Positions 14,123 to 22,449 of a stretch of 27,319 nucleotides of DNA are shown one piece after another. Position numbers and translations under genes: made by a program. The stretch is from an uncultured Eubacteriales bacterium (GTDB taxonomy: Bacteria > Bacillota > Clostridia > Christensenellales > Borkfalkiaceae), in assembly GCA_900545325.1 (NCBI GenBank), contig UQZE01000010.1, positions 1 through 27,319 of the forward strand. The letters run 5' to 3'. Under the pieces are notes generated by a model. The model made no database searches, was not told where the DNA came from, and saw only the letters and a program-made list of their open reading frames with translations. Within the stretch, counting starts at the first letter, position 1, and each line of letters begins with the position of its first letter.

Positions 14123-14968
14123 ATGTGGGACGTCGCGTGGGATTCTCTCCTCGACAGCTTAAAAATATTTCCGTTCCTCTTTCTTATCTATCTGGTTCTG
14201 GAAATCATAGAGAGCAAAAACTACACGGCGAAACTGCAAAAGTTTCTTACGGGCAGGGCGGCGCCCGTGGTGGGCGCGGCGGCGGGCATCGTGCCCGAAT
14301 GCGGTTTTTCCGCCATGTACGCCAAGCTTTACGAAAACCGTCTGATCGCCACGGGCACCCTCCTCGCCATTTTTATTTCGGCGTCGGACGAAGGCTTAAT
14401 CGTGCTTTTGTCGAACGGCACGCCCGTTTGGATCACGCTCGTGCTGGTGGCGGTCAAGTTCGTCTACGGCGTGCTCGTGGGATATTTGGTGAACTTCCTC
14501 TTTCGGGGCAGGGAAAAGCTCGGCTACGACGGCCCCGCCGAAAACTGCATGGAGTGCGGCGAGGAACTTGAAGGAAAATGGAAAAAATATATCTTTCATC
14601 CCCTCTTCCACTCGCTCAAAATCCTGCTGTTCGTGTTTATCGTCAATCTCGCGTTCGGCGCGCTCATCTTTTATATCGGGGAGGACGCGATCGGCAGTTT
14701 CCTTGCGGCTAATTTATATCTTCAGCCGCTCGCCGCTGCTCTCGTCGGGCTCATTCCGAATTGTTCGGCCTCCGTTCTGCTGGCGCAGAGCTATTCCCTC
14801 GGCATTTTGAATTTCGCCGCGCTCGCCGCGGGACTTTCCGCAAACGCGGGCATAGGGCTGGCGCTCATCATGAAGAGCCGCGCCCGCTGGAAGAAAAATC
14901 TGTTCGTGCTGTTCGCGCTTTTTTTCTTCAGCGTGGCTCTCGGCTATCTGTTACTCCTGTTCGTTTAG
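14123..14968 (+). CDS. ArsP_2-like putative heavy-metal exporter
   Basis: The 281-residue membrane protein has about eight to ten hydrophobic segments in two related halves, each with a G-[IL]-[VI]-P-x-C-x-x-S motif: GIVPECGFS (55-63) and GLIPNCSAS (209-217). Between the halves is a soluble loop with C142-M-E-C145. SASDEGL (86-92) is another conserved-looking polar stretch inside the membrane. This matches the putative 10-TM heavy-metal exporter (ArsP_2) family, annotated as arsenic or manganese efflux but little tested. The paired prolines and cysteines suggest a metal pathway (inference). ATG 14123 follows AAAGG. The gene has its own promoter; the next promoter begins 8 bp after the stop. 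Confidence 0.78.
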   Translation: MWDVAWDSLLDSLKIFPFLFLIYLVLEIIESKNYTAKLQKFLTGRAAPVVGAAAGIVPECGFSAMYAKLYENRLIATGTLLAIFISASDEGLIVLLSNGTPVWITLVLVAVKFVYGVLVGYLVNFLFRGREKLGYDGPAENCMECGEELEGKWKKYIFHPLFHSLKILLFVFIVNLAFGALIFYIGEDAIGSFLAANLYLQPLAAALVGLIPNCSASVLLAQSYSLGILNFAALAAGLSANAGIGLALIMKSRARWKKNLFVLFALFFFSVALGYLLLLFV

Positions 14969-14976
14969 AAAAAGGG

Positions 14977-15005
14977 TTGTAAATTTTCGCAAAATAATGT
15001 AAAAT
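14977..15005 (+). promoter_or_regulatory. Promoter for the CdaR/S41/HNH operon
   Basis: -35 TTGTAA (14977-14982), 17-bp spacer, -10 TAAAAT (15000-15005), 28 bp before the CdaR-like ATG. Confidence 0.75.
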
Positions 15006-15033
15006 ATACGTAAGAAGAGAAAGGGGAAAACCT

Positions 15034-16086
15034 ATGGATTCCGAACTCAACATACTGCTCAACTCCATCAAGGACAAGACGGGCATAGACATCACGGTGT
15101 ATGCCGAAAGCATGAAATACGTGGTCAGCACCGATCCGAACGCGCAGGCCGTGCTGCCTTCCGTCAGGGATTTCGAGTCGGTCTACGCCGACGCCTCCTG
15201 CGGGCGCACTTTTTTCAGGCTGAAATATAAAAACGCGCGGCTGGTCGGCATGATCGCTGGCGTGGGCGAAACGGAAAAGAACTACGCCTATCTCATCATG
15301 AACCTCATCGAAAGCTCTTCCAACCGGGAACTGCAGCTTTCGCAGAGCGAATATCTCAAAATGATTTTGCTCGGAGAATGCAACCGGCCGCAGGTGCAGA
15401 AATACATGCGCAAATTTTCCGTGCCGCAGATGGAATGTTACGTGCTCGTCGTGTCCAACAAGGAAAACCGAAACGACGAAATCATCAATATTTTAAACAA
15501 CTTTTCCACCAACTCCTCGGATATCGCCGTGGCGATGGAGGAGGGCGTCGCGGTCTTCGTAAAATTTATCGACGAGGCGAGCGACAACGAATACCAGTCC
15601 TCGGCGGAATACGCGGGCTTTCTGCAGCAGTCCATTTTCGAAGAAACGGGCGCGCGCGTCGGCATTGCGGTGGGGGGCAAGGTGTCCTCCGTCGCGGACG
15701 CGAACACATCTTACCAGCAGGCAATGACCACGCTCCGCGTGAGCACGGCGATGAATTCCAAGGGCGAAGTGCATACTTTCAAGGAATTCCTCCTCGTAAA
15801 GATGTTGGAGGACATACCTAAATTCAAGCTGAACGAATACCTCGAAATCCTTTTGGACAGCGACGCGAAAAGCGTGTTTTCCGACCCCGAAATGATCAAT
15901 ACGGCGGAGGAATTTCTGGAAAACAGCCTGAACGTGAGCGAAACCTCGCGCAAGCTGTATCTGCACAGAAACACGCTGATGTATCGGCTCGACAAAATAG
16001 AACGTTCCACGGGGCTGAATATCCGCCGCTTTTCCGACGCGATGACCTTCCGCCTCATCACTTATTTATATAAACTACTCAAATAA
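15034..16086 (+). CDS. CdaR/PucR family transcriptional regulator
   Basis: The 350-residue protein has the CdaR/PucR layout: an N-terminal sensor region (about 1-110), a central GGDEF-like domain (about 120-265; YVLVVSNKENR, VAVFVKF, RVGIAVGGKVSS with a following YQQAMTTLRV) and a C-terminal PucR helix-turn-helix (about 285-345; NVSETSRKLYLHRNTLMYRLDKIE). CdaR-type proteins regulate sugar-diacid, purine or similar catabolism. ATG 15034 follows GAAAGGGGA. It leads an operon with an S41 protease (12-bp gap) and an HNH protein. The effector is unknown; the carbohydrate genes about 3 kb downstream are possible but untested targets. Confidence 0.88.
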   Translation: MDSELNILLNSIKDKTGIDITVYAESMKYVVSTDPNAQAVLPSVRDFESVYADASCGRTFFRLKYKNARLVGMIAGVGETEKNYAYLIMNLIESSSNRELQLSQSEYLKMILLGECNRPQVQKYMRKFSVPQMECYVLVVSNKENRNDEIINILNNFSTNSSDIAVAMEEGVAVFVKFIDEASDNEYQSSAEYAGFLQQSIFEETGARVGIAVGGKVSSVADANTSYQQAMTTLRVSTAMNSKGEVHTFKEFLLVKMLEDIPKFKLNEYLEILLDSDAKSVFSDPEMINTAEEFLENSLNVSETSRKLYLHRNTLMYRLDKIERSTGLNIRRFSDAMTFRLITYLYKLLK

Positions 16087-16098
16087 CGCGGAGAAAAA

Positions 16099-17385
16099 AT
16101 GGCAGAAAAGAAAAACATTGTCAAAAAAGTCCTCGCGGCGCTCCTTACCGTGTGCGTGCTCGCGCTCGTCTTTTTTGCGGGGTATTTTACGAATTACCTC
16201 ACGCGGAGCGAAGAGGAAAAGCTCATGGAATGGGCGCTCGGCCTCATCGGCGACAATTATATGGTGTACGACGAGGAAACGGGCGAACTTATCGAATATA
16301 CCGCCGAGGACTATCTCAAGGCCATTGCGAACGAACTGCTCGACCCGTATTCGGCGTTTTACACGAAGGAAGAATACGCCGACCTCGTGTCTACCTCGCA
16401 GGGCAATCAGTACGGCATAGGCGTTACCTTCCTGATCGTTTCCGATAAGCCCGAAATCTATTCCGTGGTGGGCAATTCTCCCGCGGAGCGCGCGGGCGTT
16501 ACGGCGGGCGGACTGGTTACGGCGGTGGAATATAACGGCGAAAAAACCGCGTTCGATACTTACGACGGCTTTGCCGCGGCGCTGCAAAACGTGCCGGCGT
16601 ATGCCGATTTTACGCTCTGGGTGGACTACGGCGAGGGCGAAAAGCCTTTTGTGATGAAAAAGGAAAGCTTTAAGGAAAGCTACGTGTTTTACGCGGACAG
16701 CGGCACGGGGTATATGTTCCTTTCGGACGACGGCAAAGCGCCCGTCGGCACCCCGCGGGAGGATAAAAAGATAGACTATCTGCCCGAGGATACGGCGTAT
16801 ATCCGCTACGATTCCTTTATGTATACTTCCCCCGCGCAGTTTCGGGAGGCCTACGAATATATGTTTACCCGCGGGAGGGAAAACCTTATTCTCGATCTCA
16901 GGGGCAACGGCGGAGGTTACATGGACGTGTTGCAGGAGATCGCCTCTTTCTTCCTCGAAGGAAATAACCGCCTGATCGCCGTGGCGCATTCCAAAAAGGA
17001 CACGCAGGAATTTTCCACGCGGGTCAGCCGCAAAGATTCCCGCCTCGGCCGCGTGGTCGTGCTCGCGGACGACGGCACGGCTTCGGCCAGCGAATGTCTT
17101 ATCGGCGCAATGATGCATTACGGCGTGATCGGCTACGATACTTTCGTGGCGGTGAAAAACGCCGAAACGGGCAAGGCGGCCACCTACGGCAAGGGCATCA
17201 TGCAGACCACCTACCCAAACGCCAAATTCGGCGGGGCGATCAAACTGACGACGGCGTATATCTACTGGCCGGACGATCAAACGTGTATTCACGGCAAGGG
17301 GATAGAGGCGCGGGGCGAAAACGCCGTTTTGTCGGAAACGGGCGCGGACAGGCAGCTCGAACGCGCCGCGGCGATTTTGGGATAA
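16099..17385 (+). CDS. S41 family C-terminal processing protease with PDZ domain
   Basis: The 428-residue protein has an N-terminal membrane anchor (about residues 9-30), a PDZ domain (about 110-200; YGIGVTFLIV and NSPAERAGVTAGG) and an S41 serine protease domain. The catalytic Ser is S329 in DGTASASE and the general-base Lys is K365 in YGKGIMQ, with 35 residues between them, about ten more than in plant D1 protease because of an insert. The oxyanion region DLRGNGGG is present. CtpA-type enzymes trim or degrade proteins outside the membrane, often cell-wall or signalling partners. GGAG precedes ATG 16099; the HNH gene follows after 4 bp. Confidence 0.92.
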   Translation: MAEKKNIVKKVLAALLTVCVLALVFFAGYFTNYLTRSEEEKLMEWALGLIGDNYMVYDEETGELIEYTAEDYLKAIANELLDPYSAFYTKEEYADLVSTSQGNQYGIGVTFLIVSDKPEIYSVVGNSPAERAGVTAGGLVTAVEYNGEKTAFDTYDGFAAALQNVPAYADFTLWVDYGEGEKPFVMKKESFKESYVFYADSGTGYMFLSDDGKAPVGTPREDKKIDYLPEDTAYIRYDSFMYTSPAQFREAYEYMFTRGRENLILDLRGNGGGYMDVLQEIASFFLEGNNRLIAVAHSKKDTQEFSTRVSRKDSRLGRVVVLADDGTASASECLIGAMMHYGVIGYDTFVAVKNAETGKAATYGKGIMQTTYPNAKFGGAIKLTTAYIYWPDDQTCIHGKGIEARGENAVLSETGADRQLERAAAILG

Positions 17386-17389
17386 CGGT

Positions 17390-17830
17390 ATGGAAAGAAA
17401 ACTCGAATTCGAACTCGTGCCCGAAGGGTGCTGGTATTCCAACCTGCGCAGCTTGCTGAAACCGCGCGAGTGGGAGATGGTGCGCAAAGACGCCTATGCC
17501 CGCGCCGGCGGGCGCTGCATGATCTGCGGCAGGAAAACGCAGCGGCTGGAGGCGCACGAACGCTGGGAATACGACGAAGAACACGCCGTGCAGAAACTGA
17601 CGGACGTTATGGCGTTGTGCCGCCGCTGCCACACGGCGGTACATATCGGCAGGGCGCAGCTCGTCGGCAAGGGCGAGGAGGCGGAGGACTGGTATATGAA
17701 GGTAAACAAGTGCACCTACGCTGAGATGCGCGCGGCGCTCGGCAGGGCGAACGAGGACCACCGCCGGAGGAACCGCATTTCGGAGTGGGCGCTCGACATT
17801 ACCTGGCTCAACCGATTTTTGCAAAAATAA
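17390..17830 (+). CDS. HNH-motif zinc protein
   Basis: The 146-residue protein carries an HNH-like fold: C43-x2-C46, then LEAHERWEYDEE with H56, then ALCRRCHTAVHIG with C77-x2-C80, H81 and H85. The four cysteines should hold a structural zinc. Such stand-alone HNH proteins may be nucleases, but the role of this small group is not known and no restriction, phage or mobile genes are adjacent. It is the last gene of the CdaR/S41 operon, 4 bp after the protease stop. A/T-rich bases precede its ATG, and coupling by reinitiation is likely. A strong terminator follows. Confidence 0.83.
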   Translation: MERKLEFELVPEGCWYSNLRSLLKPREWEMVRKDAYARAGGRCMICGRKTQRLEAHERWEYDEEHAVQKLTDVMALCRRCHTAVHIGRAQLVGKGEEAEDWYMKVNKCTYAEMRAALGRANEDHRRRNRISEWALDITWLNRFLQK

Positions 17831-17834
17831 TTTA

Positions 17835-17873
17835 AAGCGCGGAAAGCATTTTGCTTTCCGCGCTTATTTTTTT
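17835..17873. terminator. Bidirectional terminator between HNH and AraC genes
   Basis: A perfect 13-bp stem AAGCGCGGAAAGC / GCTTTCCGCGCTT (17835-17847 with 17853-17865) has an A/T-rich tail on both sides (ATTTTTTT on the right). Confidence 0.95.
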
Positions 17874-17879
17874 GCGGGA

Positions 17880-18662
17880 TCATTTTCCCGCGTACCCCGC
17901 GAGATATTTTTTCGGCGCCATGCCGTAGTAGTTTGTGAAACAGCGGTAAAAGGTCTGCAGGGAATTGAAACCGCAGTCGAAGGCCGTGCTCATGATATCG
18001 GCGCCCTCGTTCTTCCGCATGCGCAGAATGAACTGCCGCGCCCGCAGGCGGTTGAGGTATTCCTTCAGGCTGAAACGGAAAAAACGGTTGAAGATCCGCG
18101 AAAAATAATACTTGCTGTAACCGAATTCGGCGGAAAGCGATTCGAGCGTGATGTCCGACGAATAGTTGTTTTCGAGATAGTCGAGTATTTTTTTCATGAT
18201 GTGGAAATCCTCGGCGGCGGCGTCCGAAAATCCCGTTTCGTCGGCAATAAGCCCTAAAATGAGGTTGACGTAGGCCTTGGACAGCAGGGGCGAGGGCTTG
18301 TCGCAAAACTGCCGCATCACGGCGTCTATCTTCACACACAGCGCCTTGTCTGTAACGTAATTGCTCGCCACGTGCTTTTTGCCCCGCACTTTGAAATAAT
18401 CGTCCAAAAAATCGGAAGGAATGATGAGTATGCGGCATTTCAGGCCGTGCGAGTCGAAGTTGTGCACGTCGTAGGAATCGCTGATGCAAATTTCGCCCTT
18501 TCCGATCGTGCGCGGCGCGCCGTTGATAAAGGTATCCACCGCCCCTTCCGAGGCGTAGAGGATTTCCACCGCCGAATGAAAATGCGGTTCGCAGAAACTC
18601 GGCGTTTCCATAAAGTCGATGTACGTTATTTTTTCGCGGTGCGCCTCGTAATAAGACTGCAT
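17880..18662 (-). CDS. AraC family transcriptional regulator with cupin sensor domain
   Basis: The 260-residue protein has an N-terminal cupin-like sugar-sensing domain (about 15-95; FCEPHFHSAVEILYASEG and IGKGEICISD) and a C-terminal pair of helix-turn-helix units (about 160-258; ITLESLSAEFGYSKYYFSRIF and IMSTAFDCGFNSLQTFYRCF). The most likely start is ATG 18662 behind GGGGGAAG rather than TTG 18689, which lies upstream of that ribosome site. It is divergent from the five-gene sugar operon, so it probably activates that operon in response to its substrate. A palindrome between the two genes overlaps this gene's likely -10. Confidence 0.92.
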   Translation of the reverse strand: MQSYYEAHREKITYIDFMETPSFCEPHFHSAVEILYASEGAVDTFINGAPRTIGKGEICISDSYDVHNFDSHGLKCRILIIPSDFLDDYFKVRGKKHVASNYVTDKALCVKIDAVMRQFCDKPSPLLSKAYVNLILGLIADETGFSDAAAEDFHIMKKILDYLENNYSSDITLESLSAEFGYSKYYFSRIFNRFFRFSLKEYLNRLRARQFILRMRKNEGADIMSTAFDCGFNSLQTFYRCFTNYYGMAPKKYLAGYAGK

Positions 18663-18741
18663 TACTTCCCCCTTTTTCAATAAGCGCAAATTTTGGGAAC
18701 AACATCCCTAATTTCAAAGAGAATTACGGCCCGATACGCTT

Positions 18742-18793
18742 TATAATTGGAATTGATATAAGACATTATATCGCAAAGCGATGGCAAAAGCAA
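18742..18793. promoter_or_regulatory. Divergent promoters with shared palindrome between araC-type gene and sugar operon
   Basis: The plus-strand -10 TATAAT (18742-18747) has only a poor -35, as expected for activator dependence. The minus strand has TTGCTT (18788-18793), 17 bp, TATAAT (18765-18770) for the AraC gene. A perfect inverted repeat GATATAA-GACA-TTATATC (18755-18772) covers the minus -10 and the predicted plus start site. Confidence 0.5.
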
Positions 18794-18811
18794 GCGCGGA
18801 GGAGATTTTTT

Positions 18812-19870
18812 ATGAAAAAGGTAAATCTCGCGATCGTCGGCTACGGCGGCATGGGGTCGTACCACGGCGATGTGATCGAGACGTTGGAAAATTACAGCAT
18901 CACGGGCATATACGATACGGACGAAACCCGTTATGCCGAGGCCGAAAGGCGCGGGATAAAAAACTGGAACGCCTTTCGTTCCAAAGAGGCGATCGCCGCG
19001 GATAAAGGTACGGACGCCGTGCTGATCGCCACGCCGAACGACGTGCATCTGCCTTACGTAAAATATTTCGCGGCGGCGGGCAAAAACATCATCTGCGAAA
19101 AACCCGTGGCGCTCACGAGCGGGGAATACGCCGAAATGCTGCAAACGTGCCGCGAACACGGCGTAACGTTTATGGTGCACCAGAACAGGCGCTGGGACAG
19201 GGATTTTCTCACGGTGAAGAACATTTACGAACAAAACCTTTTGGGAAAGCTCTGGCGGGTGGAATCGCGCGTGCAGGGGTCGAACGGCATACCCGGCGAC
19301 TGGCGCAAATTTAAGGAAACGGGCGGCGGCATGATGCTCGACTGGGGCGTGCACCTTATCGATCAGTTCGTTTACATGATAGACGAACTGCCCGAAAGCG
19401 TTTACGCCGATTATTCGTACGACCTCGGTTTCGAGGTGGACGACGCGTTCAAACTCCAGCTCCGCTATAAAAACGGTCTTCGCGCGGAGATCACGGTGGA
19501 TACCAACTGTTTCTGCCCGCTCCCGCGCTGGATGGTGTACGGCGCGGACGGCACCGCCGTGATAAAGAACTGGGAGATAGAAGGCGAGATCGTCAAACCC
19601 GTTTACGCAAAGGATATGAAGATCGCGGGCATCACCGCGGGCAACGGATTTACGAGAACGATGGCATACAGAAGCGCGGAATCGATTAAAAGGGAGGCCC
19701 TGCCCGTCCCGCCCGCGCCCGATAAGCCGTTCTATCGGGAATTTTACGAAGTGTCGGTCAACGGCAAAGAACCGCTTATCCGTCCCGAACAGGTCATGGC
19801 GGTCATGAAGATCATGGAAGCGGCGAAACTTTCTTCCGATACGGGGGAAGTCGTCAAAGTAAAATATTGA
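18812..19870 (+). CDS. Gfo/Idh/MocA family NAD(P)-dependent oxidoreductase (first copy)
   Basis: The 352-residue protein has an N-terminal Rossmann fold (VNLAIVGYGGMGSYHGD), the conserved ICEKPVAL with K97, and a C-terminal substrate domain with GGGMMLDWGVHLIDQF, where D and H are the usual catalytic pair. These enzymes oxidise sugar hydroxyls to keto sugars with NAD(P). It leads a five-gene operon and precedes ThuA by 12 bp, as in bacterial ThuA/ThuB systems that act through 3-keto sugars. The start ATG 18812 has GGAGGAG upstream. It is only distantly similar to the second oxidoreductase, so the two probably act on different substrates or steps. Confidence 0.9.
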   Translation: MKKVNLAIVGYGGMGSYHGDVIETLENYSITGIYDTDETRYAEAERRGIKNWNAFRSKEAIAADKGTDAVLIATPNDVHLPYVKYFAAAGKNIICEKPVALTSGEYAEMLQTCREHGVTFMVHQNRRWDRDFLTVKNIYEQNLLGKLWRVESRVQGSNGIPGDWRKFKETGGGMMLDWGVHLIDQFVYMIDELPESVYADYSYDLGFEVDDAFKLQLRYKNGLRAEITVDTNCFCPLPRWMVYGADGTAVIKNWEIEGEIVKPVYAKDMKIAGITAGNGFTRTMAYRSAESIKREALPVPPAPDKPFYREFYEVSVNGKEPLIRPEQVMAVMKIMEAAKLSSDTGEVVKVKY

Positions 19871-19882
19871 GGAGGGATAACA

Positions 19883-20605
19883 ATGAATATAACCGTTTTC
19901 AGCGAATACGGCACGGCCTTCCGCGGAAGCAGCGAAGTGGGAGCGATGCACCCGCACGGGCTGCACGAAACGTTGAAGGAACTTTTTTCCGCGGCGGGCA
20001 AGGTAACCGCAATCTGGCAGGAGGACGGCGACGGGTGCGCCCGTTTCACCGACGAAGTTCTAAGCGGCACCGACCTGCTCGTCTGGTGGGGGCATTGCCT
20101 GCACCACGAAGTGCCCGACGCGCTCGCGGAAAAGATAGCCGCGCGCGTACAGGGAGGCATGGGCGCGATATTTTTGCATTCGGCGCACATGTCCAAACCT
20201 TTCCGCAGGCTGATGGGAACGTCCTGCACGCTCAAATGGCGGGAGGTCAACGAACGCGAACGGCTTTGGATCACCGATCCCGCGCATCCGATCGCGGCGG
20301 GGCTGCCCGAATACGTGGATATCGCCCACGAGGAAATGTACGGGGAATTTTTCGATATTCCAAAACCCGACGAAACGGTGTTTATCGGCTGGTATCAGGG
20401 CGGCGAAGTGTTCCGCAGCGGCGTAACGTATCGGCGCGGGCTGGGCAAGGTGTTCTACTTCCAGCCGGGGCACGAAACCAACGAGTCGTACTATAACGAA
20501 AACGTGAGAAAAATTCTGCTCAACGCGGCGGCATGGGCGCGCCCCGTCTGTCCGATCAAAAGCGAGCTTGCCTGCCCCAACGTCAAGGCGCTGGAAAAGT
20601 TTTAG
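19883..20605 (+). CDS. ThuA-like (trehalose utilisation) protein
   Basis: The 240-residue protein has a glutamine-amidotransferase-like fold of the ThuA family: ITVFSEYG at the N terminus, LLVWWGHCLHHEVPD, GGMGAIFLHSAHMSKPF, WITDPAHPIAAGLPEYVDI and GKVFYFQPGHETN. ThuA proteins are found with oxidoreductases and isomerases in sugar catabolism; their precise reaction is not firmly known, though a role on keto sugars is suspected. AGGAGGG lies 6 nt before ATG. The gene is second in the operon, with short gaps on both sides. Confidence 0.88.
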   Translation: MNITVFSEYGTAFRGSSEVGAMHPHGLHETLKELFSAAGKVTAIWQEDGDGCARFTDEVLSGTDLLVWWGHCLHHEVPDALAEKIAARVQGGMGAIFLHSAHMSKPFRRLMGTSCTLKWREVNERERLWITDPAHPIAAGLPEYVDIAHEEMYGEFFDIPKPDETVFIGWYQGGEVFRSGVTYRRGLGKVFYFQPGHETNESYYNENVRKILLNAAAWARPVCPIKSELACPNVKALEKF

Positions 20606-20615
20606 GGGGGAAGTT

Positions 20616-21329
20616 ATGAAATTTGCGGTTCAACTTTATTCTCTGAGAGAGTACATAGCTGAAAACGGGTTGGAAAGCGCGTTGAAGATCGTTTCGGACG
20701 CGGGCTTCGAGGGCGTGGAATTCGCGGGATTTTACGGCATGAAAGCCGAAGAGATCGCCGCGCTGCTCGAAAAATACGGGCTTATCGCCGTTTCGGCGCA
20801 CGTCGGCAACGACGCTTTCTCCGCCGAACTGCCGACGCTGAAAGCGCTCGCCGTTTCCGCGGCGGTCATTCCCTGGATCGGGTTCAACAGAGGCGCGGAC
20901 GAGCAGGCGGAATTCGAAAAGACCCGCCGCACCTTGGCGCTGGCACGGGAAAACGGCATGACGCTGGGCTATCACAACCACGCGCACGAGTTTGAAAACG
21001 GCGCCGATTACGTGAAGAAAACGGCAGAGGAGGTCCCCGGCATAAAGCTTGAGCTCGACGTGTTCTGGCTGGCGGTGGCCGGCAAAAACGCGCTGAAGTA
21101 TATGGAGGAACAGCGGGAAAAACTGCTTTTTCTGCACGTCAAGGAACTGGGCGAAAGCGCGGAGGGCGTCAATCCCGTCGTGGGCAGGGGCAGAGCGGAC
21201 TGCGGCGCCGTGATGGAACTCGGCAAAAAGCTCAAAGTGCCCTGGTCCATTCTCGAAGCGGAGAAATTCGGCATGCCCGAAGCGGAATATTTAAAAGAAA
21301 GCTATGCTTTCATGAAAAATTACAGATAG
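20616..21329 (+). CDS. Sugar phosphate isomerase/epimerase-like TIM barrel (first copy)
   Basis: The 237-residue protein is a xylose-isomerase-like TIM barrel. Putative metal-binding positions include GYHNHAHEFE, LELDVFWL, LFLHVKEL and ILEAEKFG, in the normal order. These proteins isomerise or epimerise sugars or act as lyases on keto sugars. ATG 20616 follows AGGGGGGAAG; the longer frame upstream (from 20568) lies inside thuA and has no ribosome site. Length is short for the family but complete, from the first strand FAVQLYSLRE to the last helix. Confidence 0.88.
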   Translation: MKFAVQLYSLREYIAENGLESALKIVSDAGFEGVEFAGFYGMKAEEIAALLEKYGLIAVSAHVGNDAFSAELPTLKALAVSAAVIPWIGFNRGADEQAEFEKTRRTLALARENGMTLGYHNHAHEFENGADYVKKTAEEVPGIKLELDVFWLAVAGKNALKYMEEQREKLLFLHVKELGESAEGVNPVVGRGRADCGAVMELGKKLKVPWSILEAEKFGMPEAEYLKESYAFMKNYR

Positions 21330-21338
21330 GAGAGGATT

Positions 21339-22436
21339 ATGAAAAAGGTAAGAATAGGCATCATCGGCTGCGGCGGCATCGCCAACGGAAAGCACATGCC
21401 CGCGTATAAGGCGCTCGGGGATCAGGCGGAAATGGTCGCGTTCTGCGACCTGATAGAGGAGCGCGCCGAAAAAGCGAACGTGGAATACGCGGAAGGGAAG
21501 GGAAAAACATATACCGATTATAAAGAACTGCTGAAAGATAAAACGATAGACATGGTGTGCGTCTGCACGCCCAACATTTCGCACAGCGAGATCACCGTAG
21601 CCGCGCTCGACGCGGGCAAGCACGTCATGTGCGAAAAGCCCATGGCCATCAATTTCGCCGAGGCGAAAAAGATGATAGAGGCCAGGGACAGGAGCGGCAA
21701 ACTGCTCACCATCGGTTACCAAAACCGTTACCGCGCCGAAGTGCGCTATCTGAAACAGGAGGCGGAAAGCGGCACGTTCGGCGAGATTTATTTCGCCCGC
21801 GCCAAGGCGATCCGCCGCCGCGCCGTGCCCACGTGGGGCGTGTTTTTGGACGAAGAAAAGCAGGGCGGCGGACCGCTCATCGACATCGGCACCCATTCGC
21901 TCGACATGACCTTGTACGTCATGAACAATTACAAGCCTAAATACGCCGTCGGCACGGCCTATCACAAACTCAATAAGGATACCGCAACGGGCAACATCTG
22001 GGGTGACTGGGATCCCGAAAAATTCACCGTGGAGGACAGCGCTTTCGGTTTCGTCGTGATGGAAAACGGCGCGACCGTCTCCGTGGACGCGAGCTGGGCG
22101 CTCAATCACGCCGTCCCCGGCGAGGCGCAGACGCTCATATGCGGCACCAAGGCGGGCGCGGACATGGATACGGACGGCAAACTGCTGCGCATAAACGGCG
22201 TGAAGAACGGACGGCAATTCATCACCGTTCCCGATTTCAGCGCGGGCGGCGTGGACTTTTTCGAAGGCAGCGCCGATCTGAACAAGCCGCACGTTCTGGA
22301 AGCGCAGGTATTCCTGAACGCCGTCAACGGCAAGGGCAGGCTTGTGGTCGAGCCAGAACAGGCCATCGTCGTAACGCGGATCCTCGAAGCCATTTACGAA
22401 TCCGCGAAAACGGGTCGGCCCGTTTATTTCGATTGA
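21339..22436 (+). CDS. Gfo/Idh/MocA family NAD(P)-dependent oxidoreductase (second copy)
   Basis: The 365-residue protein has the Rossmann start VRIGIIGCGGIANGKHMPAY, the motif MCEKPMAI with K100, and DIGTHSLDMTLYVMNNYKP in the substrate domain. It resembles inositol dehydrogenase or glucose-fructose oxidoreductase relatives. It oxidises or reduces a hydroxyl of a sugar or cyclitol using NAD(P). AGGAGAGG precedes ATG 21339 and the gene follows the isomerase by 9 bp. Together with the first oxidoreductase it could make and later reduce a keto sugar, a logic seen in oxidative glycoside cleavage (inference). Confidence 0.92.
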   Translation: MKKVRIGIIGCGGIANGKHMPAYKALGDQAEMVAFCDLIEERAEKANVEYAEGKGKTYTDYKELLKDKTIDMVCVCTPNISHSEITVAALDAGKHVMCEKPMAINFAEAKKMIEARDRSGKLLTIGYQNRYRAEVRYLKQEAESGTFGEIYFARAKAIRRRAVPTWGVFLDEEKQGGGPLIDIGTHSLDMTLYVMNNYKPKYAVGTAYHKLNKDTATGNIWGDWDPEKFTVEDSAFGFVVMENGATVSVDASWALNHAVPGEAQTLICGTKAGADMDTDGKLLRINGVKNGRQFITVPDFSAGGVDFFEGSADLNKPHVLEAQVFLNAVNGKGRLVVEPEQAIVVTRILEAIYESAKTGRPVYFD

Positions 22437-22449
22437 CGGGGGTACGCAT

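Noticed and set aside
16075..17487. A 470-codon minus-strand frame opposite the S41 protease
   Set aside because: Antisense to a gene with intact catalytic motifs; its composition is unlike any protein and it crosses three plus-strand genes.
18677..19966. A 429-codon minus-strand frame opposite the first oxidoreductase
   Set aside because: Antisense shadow of a clear Gfo/Idh/MocA gene, spanning the divergent promoter region.
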